A DNA stretch of 64,000 nt from Flexifilum sp963727545. GTDB lineage: Bacteria; Chloroflexota; Anaerolineae; Aggregatilineales; Phototrophicaceae. Each line of letters opens with the position of its first letter. The stretch's first letter is position 1. The notes beneath the pieces are model-generated. The model saw nothing but the letters and a program-made list of their open reading frames with translations, had not been told where the DNA came from and did not search any database. The position numbers and the translations under genes are program-made. Where the stretch lies: assembly GCA_963727545.1 (NCBI GenBank), contig CAVSGS010000007.1:62001-126000 (forward strand), given 5' to 3'. This document shows positions 53,661 through 62,406 of this stretch, one piece after another.

Positions 53661-54666
53661 ATCGTCCGGTGACGGCGACCTGCGCCTGTAACGTGCTGGC
53701 GCGGCAGCGTGGTCTCGATCCGGTTGGCTCGGCGGGGTCGTTCGCGGACGCGATCGTCGTCGAAACGCCGCTGCCATGGCAGCAGGACATTTACGAGCGG
53801 GCGGGTAAGCTGCCTCAAGCAGCCATTGATCTGCTGCAATTATGGCTTAAGCGTTATTACGAGGGTGTGCCTTACGATCATCTGGTGTTGATGGTCGCGC
53901 CGGACGCGGAATACTCGCGCCCCGGTTTTCGCCGCGTGATCCACTACACGCGCCCGGATCCGCCTTTCACCCGTTACGACCAGCGCGAATATCTCGTCCC
54001 TGAAGGATCAGCTGGGCAGCGCTACTCTGGGCGCTCTATGAGACGCCCGCCGATCTATCGCGTTTTGAGCCGTACCGCGTCGCTGCTGCCAACGTGCGCG
54101 ATCTGTTGGTGTGCACGCACGGTACGGTCGATGTCGCCTGCGCCAAGTTTGGCTATCCGCTTTACAAATACCTGCGCCAGCAGCACGCCGGCGATCATCT
54201 GCGCGTCTGGCGGGTCAGTCACTTTGGCGGGCACGTCTTCGCGCCGACGCTGCTCGACCTGCCGACCGGTCACTTGTGGGCTTACGTTGAAGCGGCACAA
54301 GCGGATCAGATCGCGGCACGGTCGGGATCAGTTGCGACGCTGCGCGGACATTATCGTGGTTGGAGCGCGCTGGAATCCGGCTTGCTCCAAGCCGCTGAGG
54401 CGGCGATTTGGCAGCGCGAAGGCTGGCGCTGGTTCGAGTATCCGCAGCAGACGGCGCTGATCGCGCAAGCCGCCGACGGCGAAACGCCCCGGTGGGCTGA
54501 CTTCAGGATCGACTACACCGCGCCGGAAGGCTCAAGCAGTTACGAGGCGCGGGTCGAATTGGATGAGCCGGTCGCTACCGAGCTTTCCACCGGCGATGCT
54601 GCGCTCTACACTTATCCTCAGTATCGCGTGACCCGGCTGGAAAAGCTCGACCGCCTTGCGGAATAG
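53657..54666 (+). CDS. Sucrase/ferredoxin-like protein (one frameshift)
   Basis: Two frames form one protein of about 336 residues. The N-terminal part has CACNVLARQRGLDPVGSAGS. A missing base in a G run near 54014-54016 moves reading to the second frame. That frame has VRDLLVCTHGTVDVACAKFG and VSHFGGHVFAPTLLDLP, which match the sucrase/ferredoxin-like family with a thioredoxin-like [2Fe-2S] fold. These proteins occur next to siderophore importers and may reduce ferric siderophores or trim their uptake. The GTG start overlaps the ATPase stop. Confidence 0.82.
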
Positions 54667-54726
54667 GCAACCGGGTGTCGCAGATTTTCCCCTATTGTTC
54701 TCCACGAAACCGATCGGGGCGCGATC

Positions 54727-56845
54727 TCAGAACTTGATCGTCCGTTGGCTAAACCGATCCAGCCTCAGCAGGTAGCCTACAAAAATGATGCCGGTGATAA
54801 ACAGGATAATTGCGCCGGTTCGCAGCGATTGCGGCTGGTAGCTGAAGGTCACATAGGTTGGCTCACCGGGATTGGGCGAAGGTGACAACCTGACTCCCAA
54901 ACGCCCGGCAATCAATTCAACCGTCGCCGGGCTGCCGTTGACCGTGACCGTCCAACCCGGATAATCCGTCTCATTGATGACCAGTACGGCATTGACCGGA
55001 TAGGCGTCGCTGACGATGAGATCGATGCTGTTGATGCGATGTAGATAGGTGACGGCATGGGTCTCGCTAGCAGTGAGCGCTTTTCCGTTGTCTGCCGTCA
55101 AGCGACCGCTTGGCACCCAAAAAGCGTACGGCGGAATGTCGGGGTTATACCAGACGATCGGTACGTCATCGGCACGCGGAAAATCCTCGACCGGTACGTA
55201 CCCGTTTTCTCGGATCCAGCCGAGAAAGTCGTAGTTTGTGCTGAGGGCGTATTTGCCGGGAAAGTGCATTGGTGCGTTGTTGCCAATCGTCGGTGCCAGC
55301 CCGTGAGTGAAGACGTCGGCATCGCCAAAAACGTAACGTGAAAGCGTGTCTACGAAGCCAAAGTGATTGACCCACGCCTGAGTCTGGACGAGCAGCATCG
55401 AGTTCAGGGAAGCGTGACCGCAGAAAAGCCAGTCCATCAGACTCGCCATGAAAGACGTAGATTCGGTTCGTTTCCTGCGTGATGTCGACGAGACCATTGA
55501 AGCGATCCCAATTTCCCAATACGTCGAGCGCGGCGATGCCGCCCGCTACGAGAAATACGGCGATCAACGGCAGGCTGGAAACAATCGCCTGCCGCGATCG
55601 GCTGAGCGGTTGCAACCTACCCATGAGGGTTTCGTGGCGGCGATAAGATTGCGACAGAAAGTTGATAATCGTGTCAAAACCGATTGCCGCGATCACGACC
55701 ACCCACAGACTGGCGGCGGCGGCGATTCGCCCGGTATTGCGCCAATCGTTGAGGACGGGAAGTTGGGCATAGACCCACTTTTTGAAATCGGTTTCCCCTT
55801 GCCCCCACAGGGTGAATAATCCGATGATCAGGATCGCGGGCACGATAATCCGCCAGAGCTTGGGACCGAATGCCTCACGCCGGTAACCCCCGATCAGCAG
55901 GATAACCAGCGCTACGCCGATCAGGATAGCGAAAAGCCCAGGCAGCACATAATGGAAATTCATCCACCAGTCTTGACCGTTCGCGGCTGGTGTGAGTGGC
56001 GAAAAATAGGTGCTCAGCTTGATAAGAAACGTGGTCTGGCTTGGATCTGAGCTGGGCGGATGGTGCAGCAGCGCGCGGTTGATCGGCAAAAGGCGAATGG
56101 CGCACAACCCGGCGATGAAGAACGCGGCAATGAATAATCGACGCAAAGTTGGACGATTGATCGCAAAGTTGGACAAATTGAGCGCGAAAACGCTCAGAAT
56201 CGCGCACGAGATTGCCGCTGGCAGGACGTACCAAAATGTCCCGGCAAAAACCAGCAGCATCGTGGCGATGGTGAACAGCCCAATGCACCAGCGATGATTG
56301 GTATAGAGCGTTCCGATCAACCCGGCGAAGATCCAAGGCAGATAAGCCTGACTCAGAGTCGTCTGATACAAGCCGCGCCCCATCGGGGCAGCCATACTGC
56401 CACTGCCGACTAGGAAGACGCCCAGCATGATGCGTCCCGCCCAGCGCAAACCGAGCATCCGCCCCAGCGCCCAGCCGCCTAAACCCATGATCACGATATG
56501 CAGTAGGATGCCGACTTTGGTTCCGATGACGGAACCAAGCAGCAGAATCGGACCGAACATCAGCGGGTTGAGGACGAACGATTGCACGCTTTCCAGCATC
56601 GGCTCGCCGTTGCCGATAAACGGATTCCACAAGGGAATCGCGCCGGTTTCTTGGAAAATTCGCGCTGCGAATCCGGCACCATGCGTGAGCAGTGGCAGAT
56701 CAGGACCGCTCCATTGGAGGATCGGGGAGAGGTTCAACTGCTGGCGGGTCGCCAAAAGCACCGCGCCGAGGATGATGGCAAGCTCGATGATGATCGCTAA
56801 GCGTGTGATCGGCGGCAAATGATATTGTTCTTGCTGGTTGGGCAT
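54727..56845 (-). CDS. Large polytopic membrane protein, YfhO-like (one frameshift)
   Basis: Two frames make one protein of about 705 residues. The first has about 11 to 13 helices (from about residue 15), with a first extracytoplasmic loop containing HGAGFAARIFQETGAIPLWNPF. This resembles YfhO-type and GT-C membrane proteins that take part in cell-surface glycosylation. The second frame supplies a C-terminal soluble domain (VLVINETDYPGWTVTVNGSPA) with a final helix. This domain type is typical of YfhO relatives. An extra base near 55399-55402 joins the frames. The ATG at 56845 is preferred over an upstream GTG-like start at 56887. Function is inferred from fold. Confidence 0.75.
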
Positions 56846-57027
56846 GGAGCTTGGTCTCAAGGTGTAGCGACAGAAAAGTGCGCACATGAGCGATTTTACA
56901 CGTTAGTTATACTATGGAAGCTTTGTTTGGTTAATACATAAGAAATTTGGTAGCGCAGTTTAAGCCCTAATCAACAGCTTGACCATCGACAATATCTGCG
57001 CATTAAAGGCTAAAGGAATTTGATGCC

Positions 57028-58230
57028 TTGGCTTCTCGGCAAGGTGATGGTTTGATTGCGCGACGTGGCAGCCCCACGTTAGCATTGGTGGCTATCTTTA
57101 TTCTGACAGTGACAGGTTCGATCATGGCTAACGGAGCAACGATTACCAAAAGCAATTATGGGACAACCGCCGACGGCAAGGCGGTCGACCAATATACGCT
57201 GACCAACGTCAAGGGTATGGAAGTCAAAATCATCACCTACGGCGGCACTATCACCTCGGTGAAAGCGCCGGATCGCTACGGCAATCTGACCAACGTTGTG
57301 CTTGGTTTTTCCAAGCTAGAGGATTACGAGACCTGTACCGCCAATTTCTTCGGCGCGCTGATCGGGCGGTTCGGCAATCGCATCGATGGGGGCAAGTTCA
57401 CGCTCGACGGCGTCCAGTATACGCTTGCTCTGAACAACGGTCCGAACTCGCTGCACGGCGGGGCGATAGGTTTCGACAAAGTCATTTGGTCGGCGAAAGC
57501 CAGCGAGACCGACGACGGTGTCGCCCTTGAGCTGAGCTATTTCAGCGCCGACATGGAAGCCGGTTATCCCGGCAATCTCGACGTGACCGTCGTTTACACG
57601 CTGACCAACCAGAACGCGCTGCGGCTCGATTACACCGCTACGACTGATCAGCCGACGATCGTCAACCTGACCAATCACTCCTATTGGAATCTGAAAGGCG
57701 AGGGCAGCGGGACGATCGACGACCAGATCCTCTGGATCAACGCCGACCGCTACACGCCGACCAGCGAACACCAGATTCCGACCGGAGAGATCGCGCCGGT
57801 CGCGGGGACGCCGTTCGACTTCCGCACGCCGACCGTAATCGGTCCGGCAACGCGCTCGTCTGATCCGCAGTTGATGGGTGGGGATGCGCGCGGGATCGAC
57901 CATAATTTTGTGCTTAACCGCGCTGATCTGACCGATACGTCGCTGCTGCGCGCCGCCGTCCTCTACGAGCCGAGTCTCGGTCGCACGCTGGAAATTTGGA
58001 CGACCGAGCCGGGGATTCAAGTCTACGTCGGCAATTATATCGGGCAGTGGAGTGACCCGACTCAGCCGTGGATCGGACCGAGTGGACACTTCTATCGGCA
58101 GGGCGACGGCTGCGCGCTAGAAACGCAGCACTTCCCCGATTCGCCCAACCAGCCGGATTTCCCCAGCACGCGGCTTGATCCCGGCGCGACCTATCAGACG
58201 ACGACGATTTTTCAGTTGAGCGCGAAGTAG
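57028..58230 (+). CDS. galM: Aldose 1-epimerase (galactose mutarotase) with N-terminal hydrophobic segment
   Basis: This 400-residue protein is a GalM-family mutarotase. Its motifs include NRIDGGKFTLDG (about residues 118-129) and NSLHGGAIGFDK (about 145-156). The catalytic His is in NHSYWNL (about 218) and the catalytic Glu in GCALETQHFPDSPN. The first about 35 residues include a hydrophobic stretch (LALVAIFILTVTG), so the enzyme may be exported. The start is uncertain: an in-frame TTG at 57028 or 57052 keeps the signal segment and an ATG at 57124 removes most of it. It interconverts alpha and beta sugar anomers and fits the sugar-rich context. Confidence 0.88.
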   Translation: MASRQGDGLIARRGSPTLALVAIFILTVTGSIMANGATITKSNYGTTADGKAVDQYTLTNVKGMEVKIITYGGTITSVKAPDRYGNLTNVVLGFSKLEDYETCTANFFGALIGRFGNRIDGGKFTLDGVQYTLALNNGPNSLHGGAIGFDKVIWSAKASETDDGVALELSYFSADMEAGYPGNLDVTVVYTLTNQNALRLDYTATTDQPTIVNLTNHSYWNLKGEGSGTIDDQILWINADRYTPTSEHQIPTGEIAPVAGTPFDFRTPTVIGPATRSSDPQLMGGDARGIDHNFVLNRADLTDTSLLRAAVLYEPSLGRTLEIWTTEPGIQVYVGNYIGQWSDPTQPWIGPSGHFYRQGDGCALETQHFPDSPNQPDFPSTRLDPGATYQTTTIFQLSAK

Positions 58231-58239
58231 GAATACAGC

Positions 58240-58268
58240 AAAAGAGTCCGGGCACCCCGGACTCTTTT
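58240..58268 (+). terminator. Bidirectional intrinsic terminator
   Basis: AAAAGAGTCCGGG and CCCGGACTCTTTT pair perfectly around a short loop. It sits between the convergent mutarotase and exporter permease genes and has T-rich sides on both strands. Confidence 0.93.
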
Positions 58269-58291
58269 GTCTTATGCTTAGATGCTGCGAA

Positions 58292-60850
58292 TTACTCGTA
58301 TTGCAGGGCGCGGATGATGTCGAGCTTGGCGGCGTTACGCGCGGGTAGGATGGCGGCGAACAGCGCCAGCAGCACCCCGACGATGATCGCGGCGATCACG
58401 CCGATCACCGGGAAGACGAAAGTTACTTTCCAGCCAATCGTGCTGAAAGCGCCGATGAAACCGTAGCTGATCGCGACTCCGGTGAGCACGCCGAGCGCCG
58501 CGCTGAAAATGCCGAGCAGCAGTGCCTCGGCGGTGACGATCCGCCGCACCTGTCGACGGCTGCCGCCCACCGCCCGCACGACCCCGATCTCGCGGGTGCG
58601 TTCGAGGATGTTGATCGTCAGCGTGTTGAGCAGCCCCAACGCCGCCGGGATCAGGATCAGGATGGCGAGCGCATAGAAGATCGCGAACGCGCCTTTGGTC
58701 GTCTCCATGAGGGTATCGCGGTACTGCCCGCTCAGGTGTGCCGTGAACTGCGGATAGTCCTTCACGATTTGCTGCACGTCGGCGAGCGCTGCCGTTTTGT
58801 CGGCACCCGGCTTCAAATTCATGAAGATCAGCACGTCTTCGGTCTTGTGGAAGTCGGCAGCGAGATTCGCCTGCGAGATGAAAACTGACGCGATCTTGAA
58901 GGTCAGCACGTCGCTGGCAACCCCGACCACGTGATAAGTTTGCGCACCCTCGGCGGTCTGTAGAGTGAAGTCACCGCCGTACTCGGTCTTGAGCGCCGTC
59001 AGCGCTAGCGGGCTGAGGATCGCATTGCGTCCGGTGTCGAGCGCCGCGAAGGCTTCGTCCGCTTGCCCTTGATTGAATTCAAGTGACGCGACTTGCTGAT
59101 AGGTCGTCTCGTCGATGCCCATCACGGAGAGGGTTTGCTCGCCCGACTTTGCCGAGGCATAACGCAGGCTGGATACGGTCTGTGTCTCCGGGAGCGCTGC
59201 CAGCTTCGCCGAAAGATCGCTGTTCGCGCCGACGACGCTGTCGTAAACACTGATCGCCGGCGGGATCAAGACGATGTCGCTGGAAAAGCTGTGGTTGGTC
59301 AGGTTGGTCACCAATTGGTCGAACGCGCTGACGGTGGCGAACATCAAGATCAGGACCGCTAGCCCGATCATGAGCGTGCTGCCGGTGATCGCGGCGCGTC
59401 CCGGTTGGCGCACGAGATTGCCGCGCGCGAGATCACCCTCGCGGGCAAACCACAGCGTTAGCAGTGGGCTGAACAGTCGCGCGACCGGCAGGACTAAGCC
59501 CGGCGAAGCGACGATCATGCCGATCAAGAACAGGAGCGCACCACCGACGGCACCCTTACTGCCACTGGCGAGCAGCGCAATCGCCGCCAGCATCAGTAAT
59601 CCGCCGACAATCAAGCTCCAGCGGGCTGCCCGGTGGAATCCGGCGGGTTCTTCGGGACGCAGGGCTTCGAGCGGGGAGGTGCGTCCGGCGGCGCGCGCCG
59701 GGAGATACCCGGCGATCAGCGTTGCCGCTAATCCCAGCACGACCGACATCAGCACTGCGCCCGGCGTGATCTGGAGGGTCACGTCAAGCCCGCTGAAGTA
59801 GCTGCTCATGATACCCGACATGACATTGCTCAAGCCTGCCGCCAGCAGGTAGCCGAGGATCAAGCCGATGATCGTCCCGGCGATCCCCTGAATCAGGCTC
59901 TCGATCAGGATCATCAACGTGATCTGGCGGCGCGTTGCGCCGATCGCTCGCAGCATCGCTAAGTCATGCTGGCGCTCGACGACCACCGTGCGGAAGGTAT
60001 TGAAGATCAGGAAAGCCCCCAGCATCAGCGCCAGCACGCCGAGCAGGTCGAGGACGGTCATGCCGAGCTGCACCGCCGTAAGGCTGTCTAGCGAATTGGA
60101 AGCTGCATCGAGTTGGAAACTGCTGCCCAGCGTTTGCAGAATGTCGTGCTCGACCGCCGCGCGATCCGCATTGGCATCGACCGAGACCTCGACCCTATTG
60201 ATCAGCCCCGGTTGGTTGAGTGCTGCCTGTGCATCGCTCAACGATACGTAGATTTCCGGGTTGGAGAGGCTGCCTTGTTCCGCCAGCAGCCCGACGACGG
60301 TATAGAGCTTCAAACCGCCCGCCGTGATCAGCGGGAAGGTCGTGCCGATGTTAAGCTGAGAGGAGAGTTCCGCCAAGCCTGCCGGGATGACCGCATTCCC
60401 CTCGTCACCGGGTTGCAGAAAGCGCCCCTCGCTCATGGTGAAGTGGCGCACGCTCTCGGCGCTGGTGGGATCAACTCCAATCAGGTCGATCTGAGAAGTA
60501 TCGCCGAGCGGGTTATTGCTGAGCGTCGGCAGAGTGAAACTGCGCTCCAAGCTGCCGCTGACTGCTTGCACGTGTGGGACGGCGGCGACCTGTGCCAGCA
60601 CCGTATCAGGCGCGAACGAGTCACCGGAGGTGCTGACGATCTGAATGTCTGCCCCGGAAACGCCGCTCATCGATTCTTTAAAAGCATTCGTGAACGACGG
60701 CAGCGCCAAATTGATGGCGAAGATCAAGGCGACGCCGAAGACGATCGCCAGTGTGGTTAAGACGGTCCGCAGTTTGCGCCCGCCGAGGTAGCGCAGCCCC
60801 ATCAGCGTCATTTGCCATGCGGTCGCGCCCAAGCTTGATCGAGTAGTCAT
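58292..60850 (-). CDS. FtsX/MacB-type ABC transporter permease
   Basis: This permease is about 852 residues. A first helix near residue 25, a large extracytoplasmic MacB-type domain (about 50-235) and an FtsX block (about 265-390) are followed by a second domain pair and a final FtsX block (about 730-845). It ends ...PARNAAKLDIIRALQYE. The ATG at 60850 is preferred over a longer frame from 60976 that would run into the ATPase gene. It pairs with the ATPase gene 10 bases upstream. A PadR regulator opens the operon. It is a second exporter of the same class as that at 5396-7837. Confidence 0.92.
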   Translation of the reverse strand: MTTRSSLGATAWQMTLMGLRYLGGRKLRTVLTTLAIVFGVALIFAINLALPSFTNAFKESMSGVSGADIQIVSTSGDSFAPDTVLAQVAAVPHVQAVSGSLERSFTLPTLSNNPLGDTSQIDLIGVDPTSAESVRHFTMSEGRFLQPGDEGNAVIPAGLAELSSQLNIGTTFPLITAGGLKLYTVVGLLAEQGSLSNPEIYVSLSDAQAALNQPGLINRVEVSVDANADRAAVEHDILQTLGSSFQLDAASNSLDSLTAVQLGMTVLDLLGVLALMLGAFLIFNTFRTVVVERQHDLAMLRAIGATRRQITLMILIESLIQGIAGTIIGLILGYLLAAGLSNVMSGIMSSYFSGLDVTLQITPGAVLMSVVLGLAATLIAGYLPARAAGRTSPLEALRPEEPAGFHRAARWSLIVGGLLMLAAIALLASGSKGAVGGALLFLIGMIVASPGLVLPVARLFSPLLTLWFAREGDLARGNLVRQPGRAAITGSTLMIGLAVLILMFATVSAFDQLVTNLTNHSFSSDIVLIPPAISVYDSVVGANSDLSAKLAALPETQTVSSLRYASAKSGEQTLSVMGIDETTYQQVASLEFNQGQADEAFAALDTGRNAILSPLALTALKTEYGGDFTLQTAEGAQTYHVVGVASDVLTFKIASVFISQANLAADFHKTEDVLIFMNLKPGADKTAALADVQQIVKDYPQFTAHLSGQYRDTLMETTKGAFAIFYALAILILIPAALGLLNTLTINILERTREIGVVRAVGGSRRQVRRIVTAEALLLGIFSAALGVLTGVAISYGFIGAFSTIGWKVTFVFPVIGVIAAIIVGVLLALFAAILPARNAAKLDIIRALQYE

Positions 60851-60860
60851 GTTAATCCTT

Positions 60861-61601
60861 CTATCCCAGCGCCATTTTGCTGAGTTGGCTGCGGATTTGG
60901 TCGGCGTTGCCTTGTCCCTTGAGCCGGTTGTCGTCGACGATGCCGCCATCCTTGAGGAAGACAATCCGGTCGGCATGGGCGGCGACGCGCGGATCGTGCG
61001 TCACCAAGATCATGGTCTGCCCCCATTTGTCGACCGTTTCGCGGAGCATTTGGACGACTTCATCGCTCGACCGCGAGTCGAGGTTGCCGGTCGGCTCGTC
61101 GGCGAGGATCACGGCTGGCTCGGCGATCAGCGCCCGCGCGAGTGCGGCGCGCTGCTGCTGCCCGCCGGAGAGTTCGGACGGACGGTGTGTCCCCCGGTCC
61201 GCCAAACCGACGCGCGCCAGCGCATCGTCCGCGCGTTTCAGCGCATCGGCACGGGCAACGCCGTCGAGGATCAGCGGCATGGCGACGTTCTCGCGCGCGG
61301 TCAGCACAGGGACGAGATTGAAGAACTGAAAGACGAAGCCGAGCGATTCCCGGCGCAGCCGCGAAAGCGCATCGTCGTTCAACTGGGTCAGGTCGCTGTC
61401 TTGCAGCCAGACTTTGCCGCTGGTGGGCTGGTCCAGCCCGCCTAAGAGATAGAGCAGCGTGCTCTTGCCGGAGCCACTCGCGCCCATAATGGCGACGAAT
61501 TCACCCTTTTCGACACTCAAGTTGATGTCGCTGAGGGCGCGAAACGGCTGCTCGGTTGTGCCGTAGACCTTACTGAGTGCTTCCGTGTGTACGATTGACA
61601 T
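60861..61601 (-). CDS. ABC exporter ATP-binding protein (MacB/LolD type)
   Basis: This 246-residue ATPase has Walker A GASGSGKSTLLYLLGG (about residues 39-54), signature LSGGQQQRAALARAL, Walker B VILADEPTGNLDS and H-loop VTHD. It lies 22 bases after the PadR gene and 10 bases before the permease gene, a three-gene operon. The TGNLDS block marks the exporter-type MacB/LolD group. Confidence 0.94.
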   Translation of the reverse strand: MSIVHTEALSKVYGTTEQPFRALSDINLSVEKGEFVAIMGASGSGKSTLLYLLGGLDQPTSGKVWLQDSDLTQLNDDALSRLRRESLGFVFQFFNLVPVLTARENVAMPLILDGVARADALKRADDALARVGLADRGTHRPSELSGGQQQRAALARALIAEPAVILADEPTGNLDSRSSDEVVQMLRETVDKWGQTMILVTHDPRVAAHADRIVFLKDGGIVDDNRLKGQGNADQIRSQLSKMALG

Positions 61602-61623
61602 AGTTTTTCCTTATCTCGACTTT

Positions 61624-62238
61624 TCAGTCCTCAGATGGACTGCGCGTAGGCATAGGTGATCGCTTGCGGCGTGGTCTGCCGCGCGTTTTCTGCTTCGGTT
61701 GGGGCGGCGAGTAATCCTTGAGGTCGGCGAGCCGCGCTTCGCACATTTCAATCCAGCGCAAGTCAGCTTCGAGGTGCATGGTCGCGCTTTCCAGCAGCAG
61801 CAGCCAAGGCAGCTGCGTGCGCGGATCCGCTTGACGGCGCAGTTCGGTCGCCTCGTGCAACTGCTGATACAGCTCGCGCCGTTGGATCAACAAGACCTGC
61901 TCCGGCTTGACCGGACCGCCGATCAAGCTGAGCACCAGCTTGACGTAGAAGGCATCGCCCAGCCGGTATTCGCGGACTTCCGGCGTCTGGTACCAGTTTT
62001 CCAGTTCGCGCCGCCCTTCGTCAGTCAGGCAGTAGACCTTACGGTCGGGCGCGTCGTCGATCTGCTCGATCTCGTAATCGACCAGATCAGCGTCTTTGAG
62101 CCGGGTCAGCGTGCTGGCGATCTGCCCCGGTTTGACGTCCCATTCGGCATTGATCGCCAAATTGAGCTGCTTGCCCAGTTCATAACCGTGCATTGGGCGT
62201 TGGTAGAGCAGGGCGAGCAGGGCGTGTTTGACTGACAT
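61624..62238 (-). CDS. PadR-family transcriptional regulator
   Basis: This 204-residue protein has an N-terminal winged helix (MSVKHALLALLYQRPMHGYELGKQL, about residues 1-25, with the family-typical LLALL...GYEL), a wing with VYCLTDEGRREL and a C-terminal helical domain (about 95-175). The tail is rich in Pro, Lys and Arg (about 178-204). PadR proteins often repress an adjacent efflux operon, and this gene leads the ATPase and permease genes. Paired CTATACACT repeats lie just upstream of its start and are a candidate operator. Confidence 0.93.
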   Translation of the reverse strand: MSVKHALLALLYQRPMHGYELGKQLNLAINAEWDVKPGQIASTLTRLKDADLVDYEIEQIDDAPDRKVYCLTDEGRRELENWYQTPEVREYRLGDAFYVKLVLSLIGGPVKPEQVLLIQRRELYQQLHEATELRRQADPRTQLPWLLLLESATMHLEADLRWIEMCEARLADLKDYSPPQPKQKTRGRPRRKRSPMPTRSPSED

Positions 62239-62244
62239 ATAAAC

Positions 62245-62284
62245 CTATACACTGTGATTCTAATTTTCTGGAAAACTATACACT
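62245..62284. promoter_or_regulatory. Paired direct repeats upstream of padR, candidate operator
   Basis: CTATACACT occurs at 62245-62253 and 62276-62284, 31 bases apart, which is about three helix turns. The inner copy ends seven bases before the padR start codon. They could be PadR sites for autorepression of the exporter operon. Confidence 0.5.
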
Positions 62285-62310
62285 CAGTAGCTAATTTTTG
62301 TCAAGCAGCA

Positions 62311-62335
62311 GCTACCCCCCAGATTCAGGGGGTAG
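62311..62335. other. Hairpin in the padR/manA intergenic region
   Basis: CTACCCCC and GGGGGTAG form an 8-bp stem with a short loop. It lies between the padR promoter region and the terminator of the manA-like gene. Its function is unknown. Confidence 0.5.
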
Positions 62336-62353
62336 GGTTGACAATTGCCGGAA

Positions 62354-62386
62354 TCAAAAACGCGGATCGAGTGGCGATCCGCGTTC
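62354..62386 (-). terminator. Intrinsic terminator after the manA-like gene
   Basis: AACGCGGATCG and CGATCCGCGTT form an 11-bp stem. On the minus strand TTTTT follows, and the stem lies 20 bases past the stop codon at 62407. Confidence 0.9.
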
Positions 62387-62406
62387 AGGTAGTGAAGGTG
62401 TTCGGG

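Noticed and set aside
49604..54666. Cobalamin (BtuFCD) rather than siderophore transport
   Set aside because: No cobalamin riboswitch is found upstream, the binding protein resembles FepB, and the linked sucrase/ferredoxin-like gene points to iron.
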